A DNA stretch of 64,000 nt from Actinobacillus porcitonsillarum (GCF_003101015.1 NZ_CP029206.1:186001-250000), one strand, 5' to 3'; shown: positions 27,206-36,192, counted from the stretch's first letter. Notes: generated from the sequence alone by a model not told the origin. Made by a program: numbers and translations.

Positions 27206-27380
27206 TTTTTCTTTCCTTTTGTTATTGTTATATAGAGATTTCTGAACCATTTTTGTGTTAAAAGCGGTTAAATTCTACCATAAATAACACATTACCTCAT
27301 CTGATCTGTAATAGATATGATAAGGACTTTACTAAAATTGTCTAGTAAATTATTAGACATTTTCTTCATAAGGAATAACG

Positions 27381-27704
27381 ATGAAATTCAAATTTGTTTT
27401 TTCAACATTCATTTTTAGCATGATAAGTGCTTGCTCATCTCCAACAAAATCAATGGCTTCTGCTGAAAATAATGCATTTTCTCCCCGTAATCTCATTATT
27501 TTCTATGACACACAAATTGGAGTAAAACCATTATATGAAGCTATCCAACAATATCACGCAGAGCTTATTTATGATTACCAAACACTCAAAGGGGTTGCAA
27601 TCCGAGTCCCAAATAATAAAACGATTGAAGAAGCCACAACTTATTTTGAAAAGGTAAGTGGCGTACTTGCCGTTAATCCAGATCAAATACTCTCTTTAGA
27701 TTGA
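27381..27704 (+). CDS. Small lipoprotein with inhibitor I9/propeptide-like fold
   Basis: A 107-aa predicted lipoprotein. The signal peptide ends ISAC with Cys at residue 18. The mature part has the order strand (NLIIFYD), helix, strand, strand (LKGVAIRVP), helix (IEEATTYFEKVSG), strand (VLAVNPDQIL). That pattern and the closing GVLAVNPDQ-type turn resemble the inhibitor I9 domain found as the propeptide of subtilases. No protease gene is nearby. It might be a free inhibitor or just share the ferredoxin-like fold. Its 3' end overlaps the convergent yccS by 22 bp. The lipoprotein call is good; the fold is inferred. Confidence 0.62.
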   Translation: MKFKFVFSTFIFSMISACSSPTKSMASAENNAFSPRNLIIFYDTQIGVKPLYEAIQQYHAELIYDYQTLKGVAIRVPNNKTIEEATTYFEKVSGVLAVNPDQILSLD

Positions 27705-29914
27705 GACTTAGTCACGTCATCTAAGGCTTTTTCTTTTATTAGCTCTTGTAATTGAGGTAAGAGCTGTACAATTAAACGCAATTGTTGTACAAGAATAAGA
27801 CTTAGCTCATCACATTTATCTTGATGAGAAAGTTCAAATTGCGCTAAATCTTCATCAATTGACGTGAGTTCAGTCGTCAATTTTGCCATAGAACGTTTGC
27901 CTGTTGCCATTTGCTCAATGAGCAGTGCGACTTCTCTAGCATGCGAGAAAAAGAGTGCTGAAAAATCCACTTGCTGATTTAATATTGGGCTTGCCATACG
28001 ATAAGCACCCAAGGCAGAAATATATCCTAATAATGTGTAATTCATACCCAATAAATTCGGTGCAATCTCTAATAGCGATTTATATTTCTTCGGTTCACTA
28101 TACATACTTGAAATTGCCGAATTGAGTGTTGAAAGATTGTTATGTACCTCATGTCGAGCCAAACGATATGGCAGTTGATCGTTATAGCCAAATTGTAATT
28201 GAGCAATAATATGACGTAAATAAACGCTACTTGCGATCAGTGTATTTTTGAGATTGGTATAAATGTTCAAATACTTCCAATCCGGAAAAATAAAGGATAC
28301 AGCAAACCACGCTAATGAAGTCCCTAATAAGGTATCAATAATACGAGGTAAAATACCTTCCTCTGCACCAATACCTGTAATATCCAGGCTAATTAACACC
28401 AACAATGTAATATAAAAAGTGGAATAGCCATAATGACGAAAGCGGAAAAAGGTATAAAGCGTTGCCGTTAAAACAATCAATCCTAATTCAGCTTCTAATT
28501 TTGCGGTAAGATAATATTCTCTCAGCAATATACCAACGAATACACCGAGAATCGTCCCAACAACACGCTGAATCAAACGTTTTTTGGTTGCGGTATAGTT
28601 CGGCTGGCAAACAAAAATCGCGGTTAATAAAATCCAATAACCTTTACTATCTAACTGAAGTATTGGCACTAACAACCCACAAATGCCTACCACAACCGAA
28701 AGTCGAATAGCGTGGCGAAAGAGTTGGGAAGACAACGTGCAGTGATTACGGATTGCTTGCCACATATTTCTTAAGCCAGACACATTTTCAGCCGTAAGGC
28801 GATAGGATAAGCGGTAAGATTTCGCAAAATCATTACCAATTTCTACCGCTTGTGTTTCCATTCCATCTTGTTCAATTTGGCTTAATTGCCGTTCAATATT
28901 ACGTAAATTTTCCGCAATAGATTGCCAACGATAAGCATTTTTCAAGCCTTGTTCTTGATGATAATTTAATGAGTTCAATAAACCCTGCATAGTTTTCTCA
29001 CCACGAGGACTATGTTGATAACGCTCGGCATAACGCAAGGCGGTGGCGATTTGTCGGCATGCCTGTGCTTGCAATTCTAACACTCGCTGAAAACGAAACA
29101 TCAGATCACTTTGATGCAACTGCTGAAATAGCTCTTGATAGCGATAATGGCTAGAACTTGCACGCTCCAAAATATCTTGCGCCGTAAAATAATAACGAAG
29201 CATCTTCTGTGTTCGAGTTTGGCGGTTATCACGTTGTAGGCGATAAAACAGTGAAACTCGGGTTTGAACAAATGCCTGCATCACAGCACTATTTGCTTGT
29301 GCAAGTACTTTCTGTTTGCTCACTAAGTCGTCATCATCCGGATCAAAAAATGCGGATTTGGCTAATAAATACGCACTAATTGCCTCATAAGATTTAGCCA
29401 AATTCTCTTGAACGGTTCGATTTGGAAAGAGTAAATGAATAAGCATACCGACGACACCGTAAAGCGAAGCTCCGGCTAAAATCATCAGCATATTGTGATA
29501 CCAAGGGATCTCTGGTGTATAAGTTAAAGAAGCATAGACCGAGACCACCAATGTCCCAAATGCAATGGTGCTATACCGCTGCCCTATTGCGCCTAACATA
29601 ACCAAAACAAAGGTACTGAACATTGCAAGCGGTATAAAAAGCCAACCAAAATGCAAAGAGAGGGTTGCTCCTAATGATGAGACTGCAAAAGCAATCAAGG
29701 TAATGACTAAATTCTTAAAACGCCCCGATAAACTATTGTCTAAATCAACTAAACCACCGGCAATAATTCCTAAAATTAATGGCATAGCATGTTCAGAAAT
29801 ATTAAGTAACCAAATCGCAACGGCGGCGATATTCGTTGTAATAAAAATGGGTAAAGTATTAATGACATTAGCAGTTAGCCAATGAGCAGATAATTTCTTA
29901 ATTTGCATTCTCAT
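27683..29914 (-). CDS. yccS: FUSC-family inner-membrane protein YccS
   Basis: A 743-aa membrane protein of the YccS/YhfK branch of the FUSC (fusaric-acid-resistance-like) family. Two sets of about six hydrophobic helices (roughly residues 15-160 and 400-540) surround a cytoplasmic domain with long helices. Motifs include IIAGGLVDLDNSLSGRFKN near the N terminus and KKRLIQRVVGTILGVFVG in the second half. The function is unknown; efflux of aromatic acids or polyphosphate has been suggested for relatives. The length is complete. The start may be the first or third codon. It is divergent from the PTS operon. Confidence 0.88.
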   Translation of the reverse strand: MRMQIKKLSAHWLTANVINTLPIFITTNIAAVAIWLLNISEHAMPLILGIIAGGLVDLDNSLSGRFKNLVITLIAFAVSSLGATLSLHFGWLFIPLAMFSTFVLVMLGAIGQRYSTIAFGTLVVSVYASLTYTPEIPWYHNMLMILAGASLYGVVGMLIHLLFPNRTVQENLAKSYEAISAYLLAKSAFFDPDDDDLVSKQKVLAQANSAVMQAFVQTRVSLFYRLQRDNRQTRTQKMLRYYFTAQDILERASSSHYRYQELFQQLHQSDLMFRFQRVLELQAQACRQIATALRYAERYQHSPRGEKTMQGLLNSLNYHQEQGLKNAYRWQSIAENLRNIERQLSQIEQDGMETQAVEIGNDFAKSYRLSYRLTAENVSGLRNMWQAIRNHCTLSSQLFRHAIRLSVVVGICGLLVPILQLDSKGYWILLTAIFVCQPNYTATKKRLIQRVVGTILGVFVGILLREYYLTAKLEAELGLIVLTATLYTFFRFRHYGYSTFYITLLVLISLDITGIGAEEGILPRIIDTLLGTSLAWFAVSFIFPDWKYLNIYTNLKNTLIASSVYLRHIIAQLQFGYNDQLPYRLARHEVHNNLSTLNSAISSMYSEPKKYKSLLEIAPNLLGMNYTLLGYISALGAYRMASPILNQQVDFSALFFSHAREVALLIEQMATGKRSMAKLTTELTSIDEDLAQFELSHQDKCDELSLILVQQLRLIVQLLPQLQELIKEKALDDVTKSQSKESI

Positions 29915-30020
29915 AGCATTTATTCATTTGTTTTTATCTATCGGATTTTACGCCAATCTTTTTATCAGACAAGGGGCAAAAAACCTTTTGTTATCCATAG
30001 AAAAAATCCTCGCTAGGAAA

Positions 30021-30036
30021 TATGATCTAGATCTAA
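30021..30036. promoter_or_regulatory. CRP-type site upstream of the mannose PTS operon
   Basis: TATGATCTAGATCTAA matches the ideal CRP core TGTGATCTAGATCACA at 13 of 16 positions. It is centred about 71.5 bases before the predicted start site near 30100, the helical phase used at class I CRP promoters. It may also affect yccS on the other side. Confidence 0.6.
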
Positions 30037-30063
30037 TAATCTTCACTTTCCCTCTAGCTTCAT

Positions 30064-30093
30064 TTGACATTAAATTTATTCTAAATTTAAAAT
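30064..30093 (+). promoter_or_regulatory. Sigma-70 promoter of the mannose PTS operon
   Basis: A perfect -35 TTGACA (30064-30069) and a five-of-six -10 TAAAAT (30088-30093) are 18 bp apart, giving a start near 30100. A second -10-like TATACT (30161-30166) lies nearer the gene but has a poor -35. Confidence 0.65.
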
Positions 30094-30101
30094 CCGAAAG
30101 C

Positions 30102-30123
30102 CTTTCGCAAACGTTTGCGAAAG
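30102..30123. promoter_or_regulatory. Perfect 22-bp palindromic operator, LacI/PurR type
   Basis: CTTTCGCAAAC is followed directly by its exact reverse complement. The core CGCAAACGTTTGCG has the central CG of LacI-family operators and matches the inner 14 bases of the PurR consensus ACGCAAACGTTTGCGT. It begins about two bases after the predicted transcription start, where a bound repressor would block initiation or escape. Confidence 0.7.
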
Positions 30124-30189
30124 ATAAAAAGGTGAAACAAAAAATAACCATTGTTTCGTATATACTCCATTTTATAGAGGTCATTAAAA

Positions 30190-31164
30190 ATGGTGAATTT
30201 GATCGTTGCCACTCACGGAAAATTTTCTGAAGAGCTGGTTAATTCGGCAAAGATGGTCTATGGCGAGGTAGATAACCTTCATGTCGTAACCTTCTTACCC
30301 GGTGAAGGACAAGATAATCTGGTTGAGAAGTATGAAGCTATTATTGCCGGCTTTGAAACTGACACGCCGGTACTATTCTTAGTCGATTTATTTGGAGGCA
30401 GTCCATACAACGCTGCTGCACGTGTTGTGGCTAAACGCCCTCAAGATGACATTGTAACAGGTGTAAACTTGCCAATGTTATTAGAAGTGATGGATGCATC
30501 AGCAGATGAAGATAACGCTTCTGATTTAGCCGCCATTGCGAAAGAAGTGGGTAACTTAAGTGTAAAAACTTTCCATGCAAAAGAGGAAGAAGCACCTAAA
30601 GTTGCACCAGCTAAAGCAGAAGAGGAAGAAGCACCAGCAGAAGATTTATCAAAATATGATCCAAATGGTCGCATGAATGTTTCCTTGTTACGTATTGACG
30701 ATCGTTTAATCCATGGTCAAGTTGCAACCTCATGGGCAAAAGCGGTGAAATGTGAAGCAATTTTTGCAGTAAACGATGATGTGGCAAATGATGAGCTACG
30801 CCGTGAATTACTTCTCCAAATTGTCCCACCAGGTCTAAAAGGCTATGTAATTCCTGTTGAAAAGGCGATTAAGGTTTATCACAACCCGAAATATGTGGGT
30901 AAAAATATTTTATGGCTGGTAACCAAACCTGCCGATGCACTCCGCTTGTTAGAAGCTGGCGTTAAATTCGACAAAATTAACGTAGGCGGTATGACATATA
31001 AAGACGGTAACCAAATGCTTTCAGATGCGGTAACGGTAAGTAAAGCTGATGTTGAAGCATTTAAAGCATTGCTTGATAAAGGCATTGAGCTAACCATGCA
31101 AAAAGTGGCAACTAACCCAAAAGTGGAAGTTACCAAAGCAAAATTAGATGCACTTAAATTCTAA
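30190..31164 (+). CDS. manX: Mannose-family PTS enzyme IIAB
   Basis: This cytosolic phosphotransfer subunit takes phosphate from HPr and passes it to the incoming hexose at the ManYZ channel. The 324-aa protein fuses IIA (about 1-125, phospho-His 9 in VATHGKFSEEL) to IIB (about 160-324, phospho-His 175 in RIDDRLIHGQVAT). An Ala/Glu/Pro-rich linker (about 130-152) joins them. Length and both His positions match E. coli ManX. It is the first gene of manXYZ plus one unknown gene. The sugar is probably mannose or glucose/glucosamine-like; specificity cannot be read from the sequence. Confidence 0.94.
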   Translation: MVNLIVATHGKFSEELVNSAKMVYGEVDNLHVVTFLPGEGQDNLVEKYEAIIAGFETDTPVLFLVDLFGGSPYNAAARVVAKRPQDDIVTGVNLPMLLEVMDASADEDNASDLAAIAKEVGNLSVKTFHAKEEEAPKVAPAKAEEEEAPAEDLSKYDPNGRMNVSLLRIDDRLIHGQVATSWAKAVKCEAIFAVNDDVANDELRRELLLQIVPPGLKGYVIPVEKAIKVYHNPKYVGKNILWLVTKPADALRLLEAGVKFDKINVGGMTYKDGNQMLSDAVTVSKADVEAFKALLDKGIELTMQKVATNPKVEVTKAKLDALKF

Positions 31165-31186
31165 AGCATAGTTCTAAGGATTAAAT

Positions 31187-31981
31187 ATGACAACGATTGA
31201 AATTATTTTAGTGACACTTGTCGCTGCAATCTGTGGTATGGGTTCTGTACTTGATGAACGCCAAACTCACCGTCCACTTGTAACTTGTACCTTAATTGGT
31301 TGGGTATTAGGCGATTTACAAACGGGTATTATTGTCGGTGGTACGCTAGAAATGCTTGCGTTAGGCTGGATGAACGTAGGTGCAGCAATGGCACCAGATG
31401 CAGCTTTAGCGTCTGTTATTGCGGCAATTTTAGTGATTAAAGGCGGTCAAGATAAAGGTACTGCGATTGCAATTGCAATTCCTGTTGCTGCAGCGGGTCA
31501 AGTCTTAACTATCTTCGTACGTACCTTAACCATTTTCTTACAACACAAAGCCGATAAATTTGCGGAACAAGCAAACTTCCGTGGTATCGAATTCTGCCAC
31601 TTTGCAGGTCTTTCTCTACAAGCATTACGTGTAGCAATTCCAACTTTCTTCGTAGCGCTTGTTGCAGGCACAGATACCGTAACGGAAGCATTAAATGCGA
31701 TTCCTGAAGTGGTAACGCGTGGCTTACAAATCGCTGGTGGTTTCATTGTGGTTGTAGGTTATGCAATGGTTATCAATATGATGCGTGCAGGTGCATTAAT
31801 GCCATTCTTCTTTATTGGTTTTGTGATCGCTTCATTCTCAAACTACAACTTAGTAGGTCTAGGTTTCTTAGGTGCATGTCTTGCGATGATTTACATCCAA
31901 TTAAACCCACAATTTAACCAATCAGCCGCTGCACCTCGTGCAACGAAAAAATTAGCAGATAATGAATTAGAAGGTCTATAA
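31187..31981 (+). CDS. manY: Mannose-family PTS enzyme IIC
   Basis: The 264-aa integral membrane IIC subunit forms the translocation channel with IID. It is highly hydrophobic throughout and begins MTTIEIILVTLVAAICGMGSVLDERQTHRP. It has the family stretches GTLEMLALGWMNVGAAMAPDAALAS and LGACLAMIYIQLNPQFNQ. It follows manX by 22 bp with an AGGA-type ribosome site and precedes manZ by 18 bp, so all three are one transcript. Confidence 0.94.
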   Translation: MTTIEIILVTLVAAICGMGSVLDERQTHRPLVTCTLIGWVLGDLQTGIIVGGTLEMLALGWMNVGAAMAPDAALASVIAAILVIKGGQDKGTAIAIAIPVAAAGQVLTIFVRTLTIFLQHKADKFAEQANFRGIEFCHFAGLSLQALRVAIPTFFVALVAGTDTVTEALNAIPEVVTRGLQIAGGFIVVVGYAMVINMMRAGALMPFFFIGFVIASFSNYNLVGLGFLGACLAMIYIQLNPQFNQSAAAPRATKKLADNELEGL

Positions 31982-31999
31982 GGCTAAAAGGAATATATT

Positions 32000-32827
32000 A
32001 TGTCTGAGAAAAAACAATTAACCGCAGCCGATATTCGTGCAACATACTGGCGTTCAACATTCTTATTAGGTTCATTTAACTTCGAACGTATGCAATCTAT
32101 GGGGTTCTGTGTTTCAATGATCCCTGCCATCAAACGTCTTTACAGTAGCAAAGAAGACCAAGCCGCTGCATTAAAACGCCACTTAGAATTCTTCAATACA
32201 CAACCTTGGGTTGGTTCTGCAATTATGGGCGTAACCGCTGCAATGGAGCAAGAGCGTGCAAATGGTGCAGAGATTGACGATGCAGCAATCAGCGGTGTAA
32301 AAGTTGGTCTAATGGGACCTCTTGCCGGTGTGGGCGACCCAATTTTCTGGGGGACATTACGTCCGGTATTAGCGGCATTAGGTGCAGGCTTAGCGATTAG
32401 CGGTAGCTTATTAGGTCCACTTCTTTTCTTTATCGGTATTAACTTATGCCGTGCATTAACCCGTTGGTATGGTTTCAAATACGGTTACGAAAAAGGTACT
32501 GAAATCGTAAGTGATATGGGCGGTGGTCGTTTACAAAAACTCACGCAAGGGGCGTCTATTCTCGGTCTCTTTGTTATGGGGTCGCTGGTATCTAAGTGGA
32601 CAAGTATTAACATTCCACTTGAACTTTCCCGCTATACAAACCAAGCCGGTCAAGAAGTGGTTACCACCGTACAAAGCGTATTAAACGACTTATTACCAGG
32701 TTTAGCCGCATTATTGCTCACATTCTTATGTATGTGGTTACTCCGTAAAAAAGTAAATGCGATGTATATTATCTTTGCACTCTTTGGTGTAGGAATTTTA
32801 GGTTACCACTTTGGTGTGTTAGCATAA
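32000..32827 (+). CDS. manZ: Mannose-family PTS enzyme IID
   Basis: The 275-aa IID subunit completes the membrane complex. The N-terminal half is cytoplasmic (LGSFNFERMQSMGFCVSMIPAIKRLY, LMGPLAGVGDPIFWGTLRP) and the C-terminal half has hydrophobic helices. The GPLAGVGDP motif is diagnostic of the PTS mannose IID family. The length is a little short of E. coli ManZ (about 283). A reversed REP pair separates it from the following co-directional small membrane gene. Confidence 0.94.
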   Translation: MSEKKQLTAADIRATYWRSTFLLGSFNFERMQSMGFCVSMIPAIKRLYSSKEDQAAALKRHLEFFNTQPWVGSAIMGVTAAMEQERANGAEIDDAAISGVKVGLMGPLAGVGDPIFWGTLRPVLAALGAGLAISGSLLGPLLFFIGINLCRALTRWYGFKYGYEKGTEIVSDMGGGRLQKLTQGASILGLFVMGSLVSKWTSINIPLELSRYTNQAGQEVVTTVQSVLNDLLPGLAALLLTFLCMWLLRKKVNAMYIIFALFGVGILGYHFGVLA

Positions 32828-32837
32828 TACTGGTAGC

Positions 32838-32893
32838 GGACACACGCAACGTGTCCCTACAAAATAAATTGTAGGGACACCACGTTAGTGTCC
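32838..32893. repeat. GTAG-type REP pair in reversed orientation, copy G
   Basis: The left arm 32838-32860 begins GGACACACGCA and ends GTGTCCCTAC. The right arm 32871-32893 begins GTAGGGACACC and ends TAGTGTCC. The GTAG ends therefore face inward across a 10-bp spacer, opposite to the paired copies A, C, D, F and H. The sequence type is the same ACAC class as A and H. Confidence 0.82.
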
Positions 32894-32929
32894 GCCACTA
32901 AACGGTCTAATTTCAAGGAAATGTTGCAA

Positions 32930-33304
32930 ATGAATTTCAAACAAGCACTCAAAGCGCCTGAACAGCAATATATCAAAAACAGCTCAATGCTAGTTACGGG
33001 CTTATTTATTATCGCCGGTGTGCTGTATTACCCAACCAACGGCTACGGTTCTGTTATTGCACTTGCTTTAGCTATTTTTGTGCTTATGGGGCAAAAACTT
33101 TTGATTTCGCAAACCAAGAAATATTTTGCCGAAATGTATGCTGCCAAACAGCAATTTGTTGAAACGCAAAATCAAGACTACCTTGAATTTATCCGCCTAC
33201 GTGGTACACAAATGTTGGCAGATAATAAAGTATTATCAGACAACGCGAAGCAAGAAATTCAGATACTACTTAAGTTTGTCAGCGAACAACAAAGTCAATC
33301 GTAA
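32930..33304 (+). CDS. Unknown two-helix membrane protein linked to manXYZ
   Basis: A 124-aa protein not recognised as a named family. It begins MNFKQALKAPEQQYIKNSSMLVTG. It has two hydrophobic segments (about residues 19-36 and 41-60), then a polar, helical, Gln-rich tail likely to form a coiled coil in the cytoplasm. The ATG at 32930 has AAGGA nine bases upstream; earlier in-frame starts lie within REP copy G. As the last gene after manZ it occupies the position where other organisms encode small accessory proteins (E. coli yobD, Firmicute manO), but it resembles neither. A role in the PTS is inferred from position only. Confidence 0.65.
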   Translation: MNFKQALKAPEQQYIKNSSMLVTGLFIIAGVLYYPTNGYGSVIALALAIFVLMGQKLLISQTKKYFAEMYAAKQQFVETQNQDYLEFIRLRGTQMLADNKVLSDNAKQEIQILLKFVSEQQSQS

Positions 33305-33334
33305 TTTTATATAAAAAACAGACCGCTTGTTCTC

Positions 33335-33793
33335 TTATTTCAAACGTTCCTGTAAATAGCGCTCATAATCGGGAATTTCAATTTCTACGGATTGTTGTAA
33401 TAATGTCGTATGTAATAAGAAATCTGCCGAAGATTGGTTGATCGCAACAGGAATATTCCATACGGTCGCAATTCGCATTAATGCTTTCACATCTGGATCG
33501 TGCGGAGCTGCATTCATCGGATCCCAAAAGAAAATCAGCATATCAATTTTCTTTTCGGCGATAAGCCCTCCTAATTGTTGATCTCCCCCCATTGGGCCAC
33601 TGAGTAATGCCTTGATCTCTAATCCTGTTTCTTTTGCAAGTAAATTTCCTGTTGTACCTGTTGCATAAAGTTGATGAGGACTTAAAGCCTCACAATGCTT
33701 TTTCGTCCAAGTGACTAAACTTTGTTTACAACTATCGTGTGCCACTAAGGCAATATGTTTACGTACGGGAATGGTTCTGGTTGTTCTATACAT
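33335..33793 (-). CDS. mgsA: Methylglyoxal synthase
   Basis: MgsA converts dihydroxyacetone phosphate to methylglyoxal and phosphate, a bypass that relieves sugar-phosphate build-up. The 152-aa protein begins [23 protein letters not shown] and has the phosphate-binding ATGTTGNLL. The catalytic Asp 71 lies in [12 protein letters not shown]. The length matches E. coli MgsA. It is convergent with the PTS operon and 11 bp after a HAD phosphatase gene. Confidence 0.96.
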   Translation of the reverse strand: MYRTTRTIPVRKHIALVAHDSCKQSLVTWTKKHCEALSPHQLYATGTTGNLLAKETGLEIKALLSGPMGGDQQLGGLIAEKKIDMLIFFWDPMNAAPHDPDVKALMRIATVWNIPVAINQSSADFLLHTTLLQQSVEIEIPDYERYLQERLK

Positions 33794-33804
33794 TTTTCTT
33801 CCTT

Positions 33805-34590
33805 TTAAAATAATTCATTTAAGACGATAGCGATACCATCTTCATTATTCGATAATGTCACGCGTTTTGCTACGCGTTTAATTTCATCCGGCGCATTTCC
33901 CATAGCTACGCTTAATCCTGCATATTCCAGCATATCTAAATCGTTAAAGTTATCGCCAAAGGCAATCACTTCTTCGCCTTTTACAGCCAAAATACTTTCC
34001 ATAAAACGAATTGCATTCGCTTTCGTTGCACTTTTATGCATAATTTCTAAATATTCTGGTAAGGAACGGTGAATCGAAAGTTGCGGAAATTGAGCTTTAA
34101 GTTTATTTTCTAACGCCAAAATTTCACTTGCTTCGCCCATAATTAATACTTTATTGGCTTGAATAAGCTCATCTGGTTTTTTTACGGATTTTAATTGGGT
34201 AATGCGTTCTTCACGCTGCACTGAAGGGAGATTAGGATCGTTGCTATACCACTCACTCTGAACATAGTGGTTAATGCCCATATGTTGATAATCTTTCAGC
34301 ACCTCATCTAAAGCTATTTGATCTGCCTTTTCAATCACTACATTATAGAGCGGTTCTAGATCTGCATTTAAAATTAACGCACCGCTAAAGCAGATAATCG
34401 CACTTTTATTGCCTAATTGCTCCATATAAGGCGTAATGGCAAGAGGTGGTCTTGCTGAAACTGGAATAAACGGAAGCCCTTTTGCCAAAACATTTTTAAT
34501 TGCTAATTCCGTTTTAGGCGAGATTTTGTGATCACTTGTAATCAATGTGCCATCAATATCGCTAAAAATTGCTTTGTAGTGAGTTTGCAT
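33805..34590 (-). CDS. Cof-type HAD hydrolase, sugar-phosphate phosphatase-like
   Basis: A 261-aa HAD-superfamily class IIB phosphatase. The nucleophile motif FSDIDGTLI lies at residues 9-17, with motif II VSARPP, Lys in KANAIRFM and motif [13 protein letters not shown]. This set is typical of YidA/YbiV-type sugar phosphatases acting on small phosphosugars or similar substrates. It is directly upstream of mgsA on the same strand. Together they might manage excess sugar phosphate, but that is inferred from context. The exact substrate is unknown. Confidence 0.87.
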   Translation of the reverse strand: MQTHYKAIFSDIDGTLITSDHKISPKTELAIKNVLAKGLPFIPVSARPPLAITPYMEQLGNKSAIICFSGALILNADLEPLYNVVIEKADQIALDEVLKDYQHMGINHYVQSEWYSNDPNLPSVQREERITQLKSVKKPDELIQANKVLIMGEASEILALENKLKAQFPQLSIHRSLPEYLEIMHKSATKANAIRFMESILAVKGEEVIAFGDNFNDLDMLEYAGLSVAMGNAPDEIKRVAKRVTLSNNEDGIAIVLNELF

Positions 34591-34651
34591 AATACGCTCC
34601 TATTAACATGCTTTAGTGTGATGATATGCCATTTCTCAATACGGTTTCAAT

Positions 34652-34680
34652 AAAAAAAGCGGCTTAATTTCTAAGCCGCC
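34652..34680 (-). terminator. Terminator after glpT
   Basis: GCGGCTTA (34659-34666) pairs with TAAGCCGC (34672-34679) around a short loop. On the minus strand the stem is followed by seven T residues. Confidence 0.85.
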
Positions 34681-34699
34681 TTTCATTATAAACAAATCA

Positions 34700-36034
34700 T
34701 TATTCTTTTGTTTTTTCAGGTCTATGGAATAAGGTAAAGGCAATAAAACCGAAACCTAAGAAGCAAGATGCGATTAAGGCATAGAAACCACCGTCCCAAC
34801 CATAAACATCCACTAATTTACCCATTACCCAACCTGCGCTTGCAGAACCAAGTAAGTAACCGAATAAACCTGTTAAACCTGTTGCTGTACCTGTTGCAAC
34901 GCGTGGCACTAAATCTGCCGCTTGTAAGCCGATCATCATTACCGGACCGTAGATTAAGAAACCAATCGCTACTAAGCAGATGTTATCAACTAACGGATTG
35001 CCTGCCGGGTTTTTCCAGTAAACCACGATAGCAATTAATACACCCACTAGGAATAATAACATTGGCGGTGCACGGTGACCTTTGAAAACTTTATCGCTTA
35101 AGTAACCGCTTGCAAGCATACCGAAGATACCTGCGTATTCATAAAGGAAATATGCCCAGCTTTGTTTATCCACAGTAAAGTGTTTCACTTCTTTTAAGTA
35201 GGTTGGTGCCCAGTCGATAATCCCGTAGCGAATGAAGTAAACAAACACGTTCGCAATCGCAATTGCCCATAGGAATTTATTGTTAATGATATATTTGTAG
35301 AAAATATCTTTAGAAGAAAGCGTATGTGCTGATTCCACTTTTTCTAATACTTTCTCGCCACGCCATTCATCTACTGGTGGTAAACCTTGTGATTCAGGTG
35401 TATCACGCATTAAATAGAATACGATAAACGCTAACACAATTGCGATAAGCGCAGGCAAATAGAAAAGAGATTGCCATACACCGAAGATAGATAACCCTAA
35501 AATCGCCAATGGACCAATCAAACCACCACCTAAGTTGTGTGACACGTTCCACCAACTCCACCAAGCTCCTCGTTCAGAGCGAGAAAACCAGTTAGTCATT
35601 GTTTTCGCACCTGGTGGATAGCCCATACCTTGGAACCAACCATTTAAGGCCGCAAGTAAGATCATTAATGGAATAGAAGAAAGTACACCTGGTACTAAAC
35701 CAAAAATTAAGCTGATGATTGCTGAACCTAATAAACCAATGGTAATGAAATATTTTGGATTTGAGCGATCTGAAACATTTCCCATAATGAATTTACTAAA
35801 TCCATAAGCGAGAGATAATGCCACGGCAACCGTACCAAGATCCGCTTTGCTAAATCCATATTCGTCTATTAAATAAGGAATAGCTAAAGAAAAGTTCTTA
35901 CGAATCAAATAGTAAGCTGCATAGCCAATAAATACACCAGCAAATACTTGCCAACGTAATTTACGATATTCCGCATCTGTACGAGAACTTTCAATTCTCG
36001 GTGCAGGTGCAGATGCTTTTAAAAATGAAAACAT
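34700..36034 (-). CDS. glpT: Glycerol-3-phosphate transporter GlpT
   Basis: GlpT is an inner-membrane antiporter of the organophosphate:phosphate family (major facilitator superfamily) that imports glycerol 3-phosphate in exchange for phosphate. The 444-aa protein has twelve predicted helices. It resembles E. coli GlpT along its length: RKLRWQVFAGVFIGYAAYYL, YGFSKFIMGNVSDRSNP, YGIIDWAPTYLKEVKHF and YWKNPAGNP. UhpT is the nearest alternative, but these segments fit GlpT. CRP-like sites lie upstream. It stands alone: no glp enzyme genes adjoin it here. Confidence 0.93.
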   Translation of the reverse strand: MFSFLKASAPAPRIESSRTDAEYRKLRWQVFAGVFIGYAAYYLIRKNFSLAIPYLIDEYGFSKADLGTVAVALSLAYGFSKFIMGNVSDRSNPKYFITIGLLGSAIISLIFGLVPGVLSSIPLMILLAALNGWFQGMGYPPGAKTMTNWFSRSERGAWWSWWNVSHNLGGGLIGPLAILGLSIFGVWQSLFYLPALIAIVLAFIVFYLMRDTPESQGLPPVDEWRGEKVLEKVESAHTLSSKDIFYKYIINNKFLWAIAIANVFVYFIRYGIIDWAPTYLKEVKHFTVDKQSWAYFLYEYAGIFGMLASGYLSDKVFKGHRAPPMLLFLVGVLIAIVVYWKNPAGNPLVDNICLVAIGFLIYGPVMMIGLQAADLVPRVATGTATGLTGLFGYLLGSASAGWVMGKLVDVYGWDGGFYALIASCFLGFGFIAFTLFHRPEKTKE

Positions 36035-36105
36035 ATAAGCTCCTTTAAAATTTAATTAAAATTCATTTTTAACACAACATATGTGACTTATTATCAATTG
36101 GAGTA

Positions 36106-36152
36106 AATATATTGAGCAACTCTCTTTTGTAATTTTTGTGATCTAAATCTAA
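36106..36152 (-). promoter_or_regulatory. CRP site and -10 of the glpT promoter
   Basis: TGTGATCTAAATCTAA (36137-36152) matches the CRP core TGTGATCTAGATCACA at 13 of 16 positions. TATATT on the minus strand (36111 to 36106) is a good -10, putting the CRP centre about 45 bases upstream of the start. A weaker TGTGA half-site lies at 36082-36086. Confidence 0.6.
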
Positions 36153-36192
36153 GTTTTTAATATTAAATGCCTATAAAAACAACAACTTACTT

